Assembly: GCA_016208495.1 (NCBI GenBank)
Contig: JACQXX010000055.1
Location: 1 to 64,000, forward strand
From: Acidobacteriota bacterium
GTDB lineage: Bacteria; Acidobacteriota; Blastocatellia; Chloracidobacteriales; Chloracidobacteriaceae
DNA: 64,000 nucleotides
Direction of reading: 5' to 3'
Made by a program: the position numbers and the translations under genes. Within the stretch, counting starts at the first letter, position 1; each line of letters begins with the position of its first letter. Below, piece by piece: positions 29,325 through 37,335 of the stretch. Below the pieces are notes generated by a model. It made no database searches. It was not told the origin of the DNA and saw nothing but the letters and a program-made list of their open reading frames with translations.

Positions 29325-29858
29325 ATGAAGAACTACTGGAAGATTATTGTTTTCAGCCTGATAGCCATTGTTGTGGTCGTTGTGGTCGTCGTGGCTGGAG
29401 CCGCCTATTATGCGACCGGGACACCGGTATATTCGCTCTATGTGCTTCGAAAAGCATTGCGCGAACAGGATCGTGACCAGTTTTATCATCATTTTGACGT
29501 TCGACGGGTCGTAGAACATACCGTGGAACAAAAAGTGAGCCCCACGATAAAAAGCTACCTGCCTCTGATGGGAAGGGACACCGCTTTGGATCTGGCCGAA
29601 TCCATTGTCCGCCGAAAAATTGACGAGCGTCTGGCACACCCTGAGTCAATTTCCTTTGGAAAAATGACGCTGGCTTCGATCAACCAGCAAGGCAAAACCG
29701 CTCAGGTCACATTGCGCAACCCAAAAGATGATTCAACCACGGTTGTCGGCATGGAGCAAATGAGTGACCGTCATTGGAAAATTGTTGAAATTGATCTTTC
29801 CCAGGCTGACGCCAGTGTCTCACCCGAAGAACTGCTTCAAGGAACAAGAAAGAATTGA
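29325..29858 (+). CDS. DUF2939-like membrane-anchored protein
   Basis: A 177-aa protein. I use the ATG at 29325 (MKNYWKIIVF); an upstream ATG at 29286 would make the palindromic repeat coding. One N-terminal membrane helix (about residues 5-28, Val-rich) is followed by a soluble domain. The phrase TPVYSLYVLRKALREQDRDQFYHHFDVRRV fits the DUF2939 pattern (xPxYxLxxLxxAxxxxDxxxFxxxxD). The function is unknown; the soluble part should face the periplasm. Confidence 0.72.
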   Translation: MKNYWKIIVFSLIAIVVVVVVVVAGAAYYATGTPVYSLYVLRKALREQDRDQFYHHFDVRRVVEHTVEQKVSPTIKSYLPLMGRDTALDLAESIVRRKIDERLAHPESISFGKMTLASINQQGKTAQVTLRNPKDDSTTVVGMEQMSDRHWKIVEIDLSQADASVSPEELLQGTRKN

Positions 29859-29886
29859 GAATGAAGTTAGTGGTTAGTGGTTAGTG

Positions 29887-30086
29887 ATGCCAGTTAAGGG
29901 TTGAAGTGGTGGTTGGTCCTCATCCCCGTTGGGATGGAGTAAGGTGAGCCGGTGGTCAGCGTGGCTTTGGACGCGCCACCACCGGATGTGGGTCATTTAC
30001 CAGGGCTCGCAGACTCGCCCTGGGCTACGAGCCGTCACCTACTTCGTAGGTTAAGAACCAAAACTGCTTCAACTCTTCATTCGCAT
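29887..30086. mobile_element. Foldback element copy A (about 200 bp, MITE-like)
   Basis: The ends ATGCCAGTTAAGGGTTGAA and TTCAACTCTTCATTCGCAT are imperfect inverted repeats. The body shares GGATGGAGTAAGGTGAGCCG, then GGTGGTCAGCGT, and CCTGGGCTACGAGCC with copy B at 31730-32001. No transposase. It is embedded in TTAGTGG (left) and CCACTAA (right) heptad arrays, with the phrase GAAATCAGTACTTTCGAAG at 30096. It fills the spacer upstream of the sensor kinase. Confidence 0.72.
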
Positions 30087-30173
30087 TAGTGGTTAGAAAT
30101 CAGTACTTTCGAAGAAGAACCAGGAACCAATTACTAACCACTAACCACTAACTTCATTCTCCTGGGTTTTCCT

Positions 30174-31643
30174 ATGTCCTGGTCTATCCGAACCAAACTC
30201 ACCCTCTGGTATTTGAGCATTGTCGGAGCGGCGCTGCTGATCCTGGGAGGTGTGCTCTATTTTTTCCTCTCACAAACATTTCTGAATCTGGTTGATTCAT
30301 CGCTTCAATTTCATGTTCAAGCCCTGGCGGCAAATGCCAGCGGTAACCCGACCGTGGAAAATGATACTGAGTTTGCTGAGTCACCGGCTGTTCCCGCATC
30401 CCCCGAATCTGGTGGGCTGGTGCTCCCGCCACAATTGATTCAGTTTGTAGATGAAACCGGAAATGTGTCGCAACAGGTGCTGGAGCAGTCAGAACAGACG
30501 TTGCTTGGCAAATCACCCTCCCGACCCCTTGGTAACTGGCGGCAGGCGGGTCGGCTTTCAACTCCGTATTTTGAAACGATTGAACTGGATCGCGGTCATC
30601 GCCTGCGATTGGCAACGTTGGCTGTTCGGAGCGAAGGCCAGTTGGAATTATTTATTACGGTTGGGCAGGAGCTAGATGGGTTGATCCGGCTCCAGAACAC
30701 GGTTTTAGAAGTTGTCGGCGTCAGTATCCCGATTATTCTGGTGTTGTTGGGGAGTGGTGGGTGGCTGCTTGTGAGGCAGACGCTCAGGCCGGTTGATCAG
30801 TTGACCCGTGCCGCTCAACGAATTGGGGAAGGGAACCTGCGGGAACTGGTTCAGACGCCGAAAACAGGCGATGAACTGGCGCGCCTGGCCGAAACATTTA
30901 ATCAGATGATCACCCGACTCAACGTTGCTTTTGAACGACAGCGTCAATTTACGGCGGATGCGTCACACGAATTTCGCACGCCGTTGGCGATTATGCGGAG
31001 CGAACTTGAACTTGCCTTGCAGCGAGAACGACCGGCGGAAGATTACCAGCAAACCCTTGAAAGCCTGCTTGAAGAAACTCGGCGATTAAACAAACTGGTT
31101 GATGATCTGTTGACACTGGCCAGATCAGATAGTGGCGAGCTGGCGTTGGAATCAAGTCCCATTGATTTGGGAGTGCTCTGTGAAGAAGTTATTGATGCCT
31201 TCACGCCGCTGGCGGAACTTCGCGAACAACAGTTACGCCGGATCGTGCCCGACGGAAAAGCCCTGGTTCCTGGAGACCGTCAGTGGTTACGGAGATTGCT
31301 CCTCAATTTGCTGGATAATGCCCTCAAATACACTCCTCCTGGTGGGCAAATCGAACTCAAGGTTGAGGTTATGCCTGAAGATACATTGCATCAACCACGG
31401 ATTCGGGTGGTGATTTGTGATACAGGACCTGGTATTCCAAAGGAAGATCGGGAACGAATCTTTGACCGGTTTTATCGTCATTGCCATACTGGAAGCAACG
31501 AACAAGGCGGGTTTGGATTAGGGTTGTCTATTTGTCGGTGGATTGCTCAAGCCCATCATGGAACCTTGAAATTATTGGAAAGTGAACACGGGGCGGTTTT
31601 CGAGGTAGTACTTCCAGGAATGAAGAACCCATCTAGTGGTTAG
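30174..31643 (+). CDS. Sensor histidine kinase (HAMP, HisKA, HATPase)
   Basis: A 489-aa inner-membrane kinase. Two transmembrane helices (about residues 10-35 and 175-200) enclose a periplasmic sensor region of about 140 aa with a Pro/Ser-rich stretch. A HAMP domain follows (about 200-250), then the H box with His265 (DASHEFRTPLAIM), the N box LLNLLDNALKYTPPGG, G1 CDTGPGIPKEDRERIF and G2 GGFGLGLSICRW. It resembles CusS/ArlS-type OmpR-partner kinases. No response regulator is adjacent; the nearest (33145) goes with the PhoR-like kinase. Foldback elements lie on both sides, so its partner may have been separated from it. Confidence 0.92.
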   Translation: MSWSIRTKLTLWYLSIVGAALLILGGVLYFFLSQTFLNLVDSSLQFHVQALAANASGNPTVENDTEFAESPAVPASPESGGLVLPPQLIQFVDETGNVSQQVLEQSEQTLLGKSPSRPLGNWRQAGRLSTPYFETIELDRGHRLRLATLAVRSEGQLELFITVGQELDGLIRLQNTVLEVVGVSIPIILVLLGSGGWLLVRQTLRPVDQLTRAAQRIGEGNLRELVQTPKTGDELARLAETFNQMITRLNVAFERQRQFTADASHEFRTPLAIMRSELELALQRERPAEDYQQTLESLLEETRRLNKLVDDLLTLARSDSGELALESSPIDLGVLCEEVIDAFTPLAELREQQLRRIVPDGKALVPGDRQWLRRLLLNLLDNALKYTPPGGQIELKVEVMPEDTLHQPRIRVVICDTGPGIPKEDRERIFDRFYRHCHTGSNEQGGFGLGLSICRWIAQAHHGTLKLLESEHGAVFEVVLPGMKNPSSG

Positions 31644-31729
31644 TGATTAGTGGTTAGTGGTTAGAAATCAATACCTTCCAAGAACCAAGAACCAAGAACC
31701 AAGAACCAAGAACCAACCACTAATCACTA

Positions 31730-32001
31730 ATGCCAGTGAAGGGTTGAAGTGTTTTTTGGTTTTCATCCTGAAGGGATGGAGTAAGGTGAGCCGGTGGTCA
31801 GCGTCGCTTTGGACGCGCCACCACCGGCTGCGGGTCATCTCCAATCCAAATTTCCCCGCCCGGCCAGCCGCCGCCGTAGGCGGCGGCTGGCCGGGCGGGG
31901 GTGAGGAGGCGACGTTTTCCCAGGGTTGCACCCTGGGCTACGAGCCTGCCACCCGCTTCGCGGGTTCAAATCCGCTCATTTTTTCAACTCTTCACTGGCA
32001 T
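31730..32001. mobile_element. Foldback element copy B (272 bp, MITE-like)
   Basis: The terminal inverted repeats ATGCCAGTGAAGGGTTGAA (31730-31748) and its complement (31983-32001) match with one mismatch. It has the same orientation and core as copy A, with about 70 bp more in the middle. It is flanked by TTAGTGG/AACCAAG arrays on the left and CCACTAA arrays on the right. No coding capacity. Confidence 0.78.
31854..31900. repeat. Perfect 22-bp hairpin nested in element B
   Basis: Positions 31854-31875 are the exact reverse complement of 31879-31900, with a GTA loop. The arms are almost pure G+C. Copy A lacks this stretch, so it is an insertion within the element. Confidence 0.95.
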
Positions 32002-32049
32002 CACTAACCACTAACCACTAACCACATTCTTCATTTGGTTTCCCGCTTC

Positions 32050-32067
32050 GTCACATGGATGTAACAG
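32050..32067 (-). promoter_or_regulatory. Possible Pho-box-like site
   Basis: On the minus strand CTGTTAC and ATGTGAC lie as direct half-sites 11 bp apart, the spacing of PhoB boxes (CTGTCAT halves). The match is partial and the orientation is opposite to phoU, 214 bp downstream. The call is tentative. Confidence 0.25.
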
Positions 32068-32228
32068 GACTTTCTTAGATTGCAACCAAAGTGCCCCACC
32101 ACAATTTTTTCGATCAGATCACTCACAACGAGCAGGCACGTGGCAATCCATCAGTTTGCAGGCTGGCAGGTTTGGAGGTTCGATTTTTAGGGTTCGGAAA
32201 GTGGTATTAGCCCAAGGCAGACACCCGG

Positions 32229-32244
32229 CCACTTTTGGTATACT
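32229..32244 (+). promoter_or_regulatory. Extended -10 promoter before phoU
   Basis: TGGTATACT provides a TG extension and TATACT (32239-32244), 37 bp upstream of the phoU start. No good -35 is seen, as is usual with extended -10 or activator-dependent promoters. Confidence 0.4.
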
Positions 32245-32280
32245 CTAAACAAATTTCTTTTTTGAGGATCCTCCCCCCCA

Positions 32281-32991
32281 ATGAATACCTACGTGACGCA
32301 AGCCGAATTAAACCAGTTGCGCGATAAGTTTCTTCTGTTTGGCGGCCAGGCTGAAGTGGCTATTGCCCAGGCCACGCAGGCACTTGTTCATCGAGATTCT
32401 GGACTGGCCCGACTGGTGATTGATGAAGATGACGAAATTGACACCATCGAATCCGAAATTGATCAGATGTGTGTTGACCTGTTGCGGTTTCGGAATTCTT
32501 CGGATGATGATTTACGGTTCATCGTGAGTATTGTCCGGGCGACACCAATGGTGGAAAGAATCGCCGATCATGCCGTCAATATCGCCCGGCATACGCTCAA
32601 GCTCAACAATGAGCCTCAACTCAAGCCCTATATTGATCTCCCCCGTATGGCTGACATCGTTCACCACATGCTGATTGATGCCCTGGATGCGATGGCCCAA
32701 CACGATGCGAAACGGGCGCGAAGTATCATTTTGAATGACAAGGAAGTTGATCGGCTCTATCGCCGCATTTTTGATGAACTCCTGCTGTTTATGTCTAACG
32801 ATGCTTCCTGTGTCGTCCGGGCGGCTGAACTGCTGTTTGTGATCAAGCATCTGGAGCGCATTGCCGACTATGTCACCAACATCTGTGAACAGGTGGTGTA
32901 TATGGTCGAAGGCAGCAACATCAAGCATTGCAATAATCTTCGACTCTCTGGGGATGAGTCGGAAAACAGCGGATTGAACCTGGCCTGGTAA
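32281..32991 (+). CDS. phoU: Phosphate signalling protein PhoU
   Basis: A 236-aa all-helical cytoplasmic protein with two PhoU repeats, each with a metal-binding E/DxxxD pattern (EIDTIESEIDQMC near residue 50; VDRLYRRIFDELL near 155; RIADHAVNIARH and RIADYVTNICEQ). The length is normal. PhoU links the Pst transporter to the PhoR/PhoB system and represses the regulon when phosphate is high. The response regulator starts about 150 bp downstream. No pst genes lie in this window. Confidence 0.93.
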   Translation: MNTYVTQAELNQLRDKFLLFGGQAEVAIAQATQALVHRDSGLARLVIDEDDEIDTIESEIDQMCVDLLRFRNSSDDDLRFIVSIVRATPMVERIADHAVNIARHTLKLNNEPQLKPYIDLPRMADIVHHMLIDALDAMAQHDAKRARSIILNDKEVDRLYRRIFDELLLFMSNDASCVVRAAELLFVIKHLERIADYVTNICEQVVYMVEGSNIKHCNNLRLSGDESENSGLNLAW

Positions 32992-33144
32992 GGGGGATGG
33001 CGACCAGGTTGGCGTGTGAATACCTGGAAAGCCTGGTGTTTTATGGGGTTTCAGGAAGTGAATTCACGGCTTGTTGTGTTTGCCGACAACCATCGTAGCC
33101 GCAGATAACCCCCCAATCAGCCAGTTGTAATTTTGGAAGTACCT

Positions 33145-33849
33145 ATGAAAAAAAACATTGTTGTCATTGAAGATGACCTGGATATAGCTCAATCCATTCG
33201 GTATAACCTGGAACGAGAAGGCGGGTTTCAGGTACGAATTGCTTCAACCGGGGAAACCGGGTTACGGAGCGTGCTGGAGCATCCACCCAGCCTGATCATT
33301 CTCGACATCAACCTGCCTTTGATGAACGGCTTTGAAATCTGCCGCCGGTTGCGCCGCGAAGAAACGACCTCCCAAATTCCAATCATTATGTTGACAGCCC
33401 GCATGGACGAAACCGACAAGGTGCATGGGCTCAGTCTTGGGGCGGATGATTACATCACCAAACCATTCAGTGTCCGTGAGTTGATCGCCCGTGTCTATGC
33501 CGTCTTACGCCGAAGCGAAGGTGAATCCACCGCACCAGTCTACGACGATGGAACGCTCTTTATTGATTACGCGCATTTCATTGTCCGGTGTAGTGGACAG
33601 GAAGTTAATTTGACACGCAAGGAATTTGGATTGTTGAAGTTGCTGGCTCAAAGCAAAGGTCGTGTCCTGACGCGTGAATATCTGTTGGATCGCGTCTGGG
33701 GGATTGACTACGACGGCGAAACCCGAACCCTGGATGTTCACATCCGACGGTTGCGACAAAAGCTGGGCATTGAAGGCTATATTGAAACGGCAGTTGGGAT
33801 TGGCTATCGCTTTGTTGAAGTTCGCAAGCCAATCGTCGCCGCAACCTGA
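33145..33849 (+). CDS. phoB: PhoB-like response regulator (OmpR family)
   Basis: A 234-aa protein. The ATG at 33145 has GGAAG 6 nt upstream; a TTG at 33133 is the alternative. The receiver domain (about 1-120) has acidic residues IEDD, phospho-acceptor Asp54 (LIILDINLPLMNG) and Lys in ITKPFSV. The C-terminal winged helix (about 135-230) includes LTRKEFGLLKLLAQSKGRVL and RTLDVHIRRLRQKL. Between phoU and a PAS kinase, it is the likely PhoB. The symbol rests on context. Confidence 0.9.
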   Translation: MKKNIVVIEDDLDIAQSIRYNLEREGGFQVRIASTGETGLRSVLEHPPSLIILDINLPLMNGFEICRRLRREETTSQIPIIMLTARMDETDKVHGLSLGADDYITKPFSVRELIARVYAVLRRSEGESTAPVYDDGTLFIDYAHFIVRCSGQEVNLTRKEFGLLKLLAQSKGRVLTREYLLDRVWGIDYDGETRTLDVHIRRLRQKLGIEGYIETAVGIGYRFVEVRKPIVAAT

Positions 33850-33872
33850 TTTCCCACCCACCCACACCTATC

Positions 33873-34943
33873 ATGGAATCGCCACCAAACCAGTATTCAC
33901 CAGCCTTAATGCAGGCGGTGCTCGGGTCACTTCGCGAAGGCATTCTGGTTATTGACCAGGATACCAATATTGTTCTCTATAACCAGGCGGCCTCTGAGAT
34001 TTTTAAACTCCGGTTGCAGGATGCGTCCGGGCGGCTCCTCCGCCTGGTTGATGCCACCCGCAACAAAACCATTCATCAGGGGTTTCGCAAGGTTCTTCAG
34101 GATGGCACCCCGTTTGAAGGTGAAGTCGAATTTCTCAACAGCCAGACCCGCACATATAGCTTTCGAGCAACTCCACTGTTATTAGCCCCAGGAAATACAG
34201 TAAACGGCGCCATTGGTGTATTTTCCGATATTTCCCAGTTGGTGAAATTAGAACGTGTCCGACGCGAATTTTTTGCCAATCTGTCACACGAACTGCGCAC
34301 TCCGTTGACTTCCATTCTGGTGTATGTGGAAACACTCCTCGATGGGGCGATTTATGACATTGATTACAATGTCGAGTTTCTTCAGATCATCAACAAGCAC
34401 GGCAAACGCATGTTGAATCTGGTCAAAGATATTGCCGATCTTTCGGCGATTGAAGGTGGCGAGGTTTCAATTACATTGACGGATGTTGATCTCAAAGCTT
34501 TTGTCGAAAATCTGGCCACACTGGTTTCCGCCGAAGTTGAGGAACAAAATTTGACGTTCACCAACGCTGTACCTGCCGGTATTCGAGTCTTTGCCGATAC
34601 CAAAAGCCTGGAACAAGTTCTGATGAATCTCATTGTGAATGCCATCCGGTTTAATCGTCCGAAAGGAAGCATCACCCTGAGTGCCCGGTTGGAAGACCCG
34701 GAGCATGTGGTCATCACTGTGAAGGATACCGGGATTGGGATGGACGCCCACCATCTGCCCAGGATTTTTGAGCGCCTGTACCGGGTTGATAAATCACGTT
34801 CACAGGAAACTGGTGGTACGGGGCTGGGGCTGGCAATTGTGAAACACCTGGTTCACACCAACCATGGCGACATCTCGGTCGAAAGCACTCCCAACGAAGG
34901 AACTTCATTTCATATCAAGTTGTTGTGCCCGCCACAGGCGTGA
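33873..34943 (+). CDS. phoR: PhoR-like PAS sensor histidine kinase
   Basis: A 356-aa protein with no transmembrane segment. A PAS domain (about residues 10-125, REGILVIDQDTNIVLYNQAA) is followed by HisKA with His139 (ANLSHELRTPLTSIL), the N box MNLIVNAIRFNRPKGS, KDTGIGMDAHHLPRIFERLYR, and GTGLGLAIVKHLVHTNHG. This is the PhoR architecture without the membrane anchor, so it may act as a soluble kinase. It starts 23 bp after the regulator gene with no visible Shine-Dalgarno sequence, which suggests cotranscription and coupling. Confidence 0.9.
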   Translation: MESPPNQYSPALMQAVLGSLREGILVIDQDTNIVLYNQAASEIFKLRLQDASGRLLRLVDATRNKTIHQGFRKVLQDGTPFEGEVEFLNSQTRTYSFRATPLLLAPGNTVNGAIGVFSDISQLVKLERVRREFFANLSHELRTPLTSILVYVETLLDGAIYDIDYNVEFLQIINKHGKRMLNLVKDIADLSAIEGGEVSITLTDVDLKAFVENLATLVSAEVEEQNLTFTNAVPAGIRVFADTKSLEQVLMNLIVNAIRFNRPKGSITLSARLEDPEHVVITVKDTGIGMDAHHLPRIFERLYRVDKSRSQETGGTGLGLAIVKHLVHTNHGDISVESTPNEGTSFHIKLLCPPQA

Positions 34944-35080
34944 AGAATTGAGAATGAAGAATGAAGAAAGTGCTGGTGCTTTTTCGAAAAGTTTATTCTT
35001 CAGTCCGAGTTCTTCAGCCTGAGTTCTTCAGCCCCAAGCCCCAAGCCCTGGTTTTTTCAGCCCGCTTTCTTCAGCCCCAA
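34944..35080. repeat. Heptad repeats (GAATGAAGAATTGA; TTCAGCCCCAAGCCC)
   Basis: GAATGAA units after the kinase stop give way to TTCAGCC/CCAAGCC units. It is the same family as the spacers at 17667 and 20470. No gene. Confidence 0.85.
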
Positions 35081-35084
35081 CCAT

Positions 35085-35126
35085 GAAAAAAGGCTGTGTG
35101 AGTCGCTCATCGCGTTCACACAGCCT
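35085..35126 (-). terminator. Rho-independent terminator (minus strand)
   Basis: Read on the minus strand, an 11-bp stem (35126-35116 with 35101-35091) is followed by a run of T (A run 35085-35092 on the plus strand). It terminates transcription coming from the zinc-ribbon gene and the unassigned stretch beyond it. Confidence 0.85.
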
Positions 35127-35339
35127 ATGGCTGCAATATCATTTCTGCACGCCTCTCCCTTCAATAGAGTTAACTTGCACCACGTAGCCTTGATGAACCC
35201 CTTAGGAGAAGAACCCCGTGTTCGACCTGGACCCATTGTGCCTTTTGATTACCTTGGCGTGCCCGCTTGTAAAGATCGGTGGGTGAACTGCAAAAGAATG
35301 TCACCCGAGTTGAGAGGAGAACGGTTAACCTGGGCAGGT
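35127..35339 (-). ncRNA. Possible structured RNA, weakly 6S-like
   Basis: This 213-nt stretch between the zinc-ribbon stop and the terminator has no plausible gene and none of the tandem repeats found in other spacers. It contains a perfect GGGTGA/TCACCC hairpin (35281-35306). CCTCTC/GAGAGG could close a span of about 166 nt. On the minus strand, ACAAGCGGGC in the 5' half and AAGGGGTTCATCAAGGCTAC in the 3' half recall conserved parts of 6S RNA. No fold was computed. It could equally be an ordinary 3' UTR. Confidence 0.28.
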
Positions 35340-35705
35340 TTATGCCGCAGGATGGGTGGCTAACTGCGCAACTGGGGTCAGTTCGACCGGTTGCATCTTC
35401 AAAAAACAGTCACGGCAATAAACGGGACGGCCCTGCGTTGGCAGGAAGGGAACCGTCGTTTTGACACTGCATTGAGCACATTCGACCGCCACCTGAATCC
35501 GAGGACGGCTACCATCGGTGCTCATGGCGGAAAGCAAGGCATTAAAGCGTTCGTTTTTCTTGATTTTGCAACACTTGCAGCGTTTGGGGGTATTTTTCAG
35601 TCCTTTATCCGCAAAAAACAATTGCTCACCAGCCGTAAATACAAAATCACTTCCACATTCGACGCACTGAATTGATTTATCTTCGTACTCTTTGATCTCT
35701 TCCAT
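35340..35705 (-). CDS. Zinc-ribbon protein of the CxxC-x17-CxxC type
   Basis: A 121-aa protein with two zinc-binding units. The N-terminal one is CVECGSDFVFTAGEQ with CKCCK (about residues 14-46), as in the probable zinc-ribbon family. The second is ECAQC, 17 residues, then YCRDC (about 76-101), the CxxC-x17-CxxC domain common in Acidobacteriota and Chloroflexi. The role is unknown; nucleic-acid or protein binding is usual for such domains. It stands alone, probably transcribed from the promoter-like site at 35954-35982, and it shares the downstream terminator. Confidence 0.85.
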   Translation of the reverse strand: MEEIKEYEDKSIQCVECGSDFVFTAGEQLFFADKGLKNTPKRCKCCKIKKNERFNALLSAMSTDGSRPRIQVAVECAQCSVKTTVPFLPTQGRPVYCRDCFLKMQPVELTPVAQLATHPAA

Positions 35706-35941
35706 AATGTTCTTCGACTCCTCTAATGACTATAAGGCGCTTTTGCTCACACGATAAGTGCAGAGCAGGGTGTAGACACGTGCAAACGGGCAGACTTCGT
35801 CCCCGGATCGCCATCTGAAACCTGTCTGAAAACAAAAAACAGGCAGACCTCGACCGAAGCATTCAGACCCCCGTCTGAATACCTTTCCGATTCCCCCTGG
35901 CTCGATTTGTGTTGGATTACTAAAGAGTGAAAAGGTGTCTG

Positions 35942-35982
35942 TTGACAATCATTTATGTATCCGAAGTTAAAGTGATTGTCAA
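35942..35982 (-). promoter_or_regulatory. Promoter-like site with a 10-bp inverted repeat
   Basis: TTGACAATCA (35942-35951) and TGATTGTCAA (35973-35982) form a perfect inverted repeat. On the minus strand TTGACA (35982-35977) is followed 17 nt later by TACATA, a fair sigma-70 promoter pointing to the zinc-ribbon gene. The palindrome could also be an operator. Nothing else is recognised in 35706-36160. Confidence 0.4.
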
Positions 35983-36162
35983 GCATTTTGTCTGGCGCTT
36001 TTCCCTGGTTTGACCTGTCATGGGCCGCAACTAATTGATTTTTCAATAAGAAAGAGGCTGTGAAGAGTAACGCCTTTTTTTCTCGATATTTAGTCTTGAT
36101 GACCTAGTGTAACACTTGAGATTTGAAGAAAAATGAATTTTTCTAGTGTTCTGAACTAAAAA

Positions 36163-36262
36163 AACCAGGGCTTGGGGCTTGGGGCAAAGGAAGGGATGAA
36201 GGATGAGGGATGAAATAAAACCAATTCTTCAGCCCGAAGTTTTCAGCCCTGAGCCTGAGGAC
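36163..36262. repeat. Heptad repeats (GGGCTTG, GGATGA, CAGCCC units)
   Basis: Short arrays of the same families as elsewhere: CAGGGCTTGGGGCTTGGGG on the left, GGATGA units, and CAGCCCTGAGCC on the right. Confidence 0.8.
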
Positions 36263-36275
36263 TGAGACATCATGA

Positions 36276-36590
36276 AACTCCGTTGCGGAAAGGTCGGTTT
36301 TCGCCCGGATGGGCGGTGGAAAGTAGCCGGTGGGCAACCTGCTTTGAGGCGCACCCTCCGGAATCCAAGCCCCGGCAGGTTCGCGCCCGGATGGGCGCTG
36401 GATCAAAATCTCAACGGGTTTACAGAATTGAGAATATCTGACCGGCACAATTTTCCAGCGCCCATCCGGGCGCGAACAGAATCAGACCGAAGATCCGGTG
36501 GTGTGCCCAAAGCGGCAAACCACCGGCTACTCTCCGTCGCCCATCCGGGCGGAAACTGTCAAGCTCAAGCAACCTTTCTGCAACGGAGTT
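36276..36590. mobile_element. 315-bp foldback element (MITE-like)
   Basis: The terminal inverted repeats are 19 bp with one mismatch (36276-36294 with 36572-36590). Almost the whole element is self-complementary: CGCCCGGATGGGCG and CGCCCATCCGGGCG blocks pair, as do AGTAGCCGGTGG and CCACCGGCTACT. It can form one long cruciform or RNA stem. No transposase and no obvious target duplication. The rest of the spacer to 36790 shows nothing. Confidence 0.75.
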
Positions 36591-36790
36591 CCGCCCTTCT
36601 TTAGGTTTGACGTGCCTTGAATTTGGTAGGCATAATGAAGCCGGCAATTCACCATTGCGACTCAAGCTCAATTGCAACTGATCTGTTCTGATTCACAGTC
36701 AATCAACCTGTTGAACAATCTGGGTTTATCAACAACTGACAACTGACAACAAACCAGGATCATTTCAACCCAACACAGTATCATCCGCTT

Positions 36791-37273
36791 ATGGAATATT
36801 TATGGGTGGTTTGGGCACTTCTGGCCGTCGCCTTTATTGTGGCTGAGATCTTTACCACAGGGTTTGTGCTGCTCTGGTTTGGAATTGGGGCGATTCTGGC
36901 TGCGCTCCTGGCACTGGCAGGAGTTGGTGGTCTTGGGTTGCAAACCCTTGTTTTCTTATTTACCTCCATTGTCTTGACGGCAGCTTCGCGCACGATCTTT
37001 TTGAAATATCTGGTTACGGATACTGATCGCTCTTCGCTCAGAGTTGGCACGGGTAGTTTACCTGGCCAGCGTGGAGTGGTGGTGACGCCCAGTCAGGGGG
37101 CCCTCAGAGAAGGGGAAATCAAGGTCTACGGCTCGATTTGGAAGGCGATCCCTGAAGAGGACATTGATCTCCTCCAGGAAGGTGAAGAGGTCGAGATTGC
37201 TCGTGTGGACGGCAATAGTCTCTATGTGCGCAAGCCCCGTCGTGAACCATCGTGGCGCGAGTTGGAAAAATAA
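36791..37273 (+). CDS. NfeD-like membrane protein
   Basis: A 160-aa short NfeD protein. Two or three hydrophobic helices (about residues 3-75) are followed by a C-terminal OB-fold (about 90-150, GQRGVVVTPSQGALREGEIKVYG...EEVEIARVDGNSLYVRKP). These proteins form a conserved pair with SPFH/stomatin proteins, and the SPFH gene follows by 62 bp. The pair is thought to organise membrane microdomains. The protease domain of long NfeD proteins is absent. Confidence 0.88.
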   Translation: MEYLWVVWALLAVAFIVAEIFTTGFVLLWFGIGAILAALLALAGVGGLGLQTLVFLFTSIVLTAASRTIFLKYLVTDTDRSSLRVGTGSLPGQRGVVVTPSQGALREGEIKVYGSIWKAIPEEDIDLLQEGEEVEIARVDGNSLYVRKPRREPSWRELEK

Positions 37274-37335
37274 ACTCTGCTCAAAACAGATAAGCCTTTG
37301 CTTGGTGAAAGGTACATCTGAAAGGGGGATTTCTC

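Noticed and set aside
30174-31643. Composite transposon around the sensor kinase
   Set aside because: The flanking elements encode no transposase and no target duplication around the pair is visible; only a MITE-like pair is supported.
35127-35363. 78-aa reading frame in the RNA-like stretch
   Set aside because: No ribosome-binding site, odd composition, and it overlaps the 3' end of the zinc-ribbon gene.
35747-36046. 99-aa minus-strand frame upstream of the zinc-ribbon gene
   Set aside because: It spans the promoter-like inverted repeat and several short palindromes, with no family likeness.
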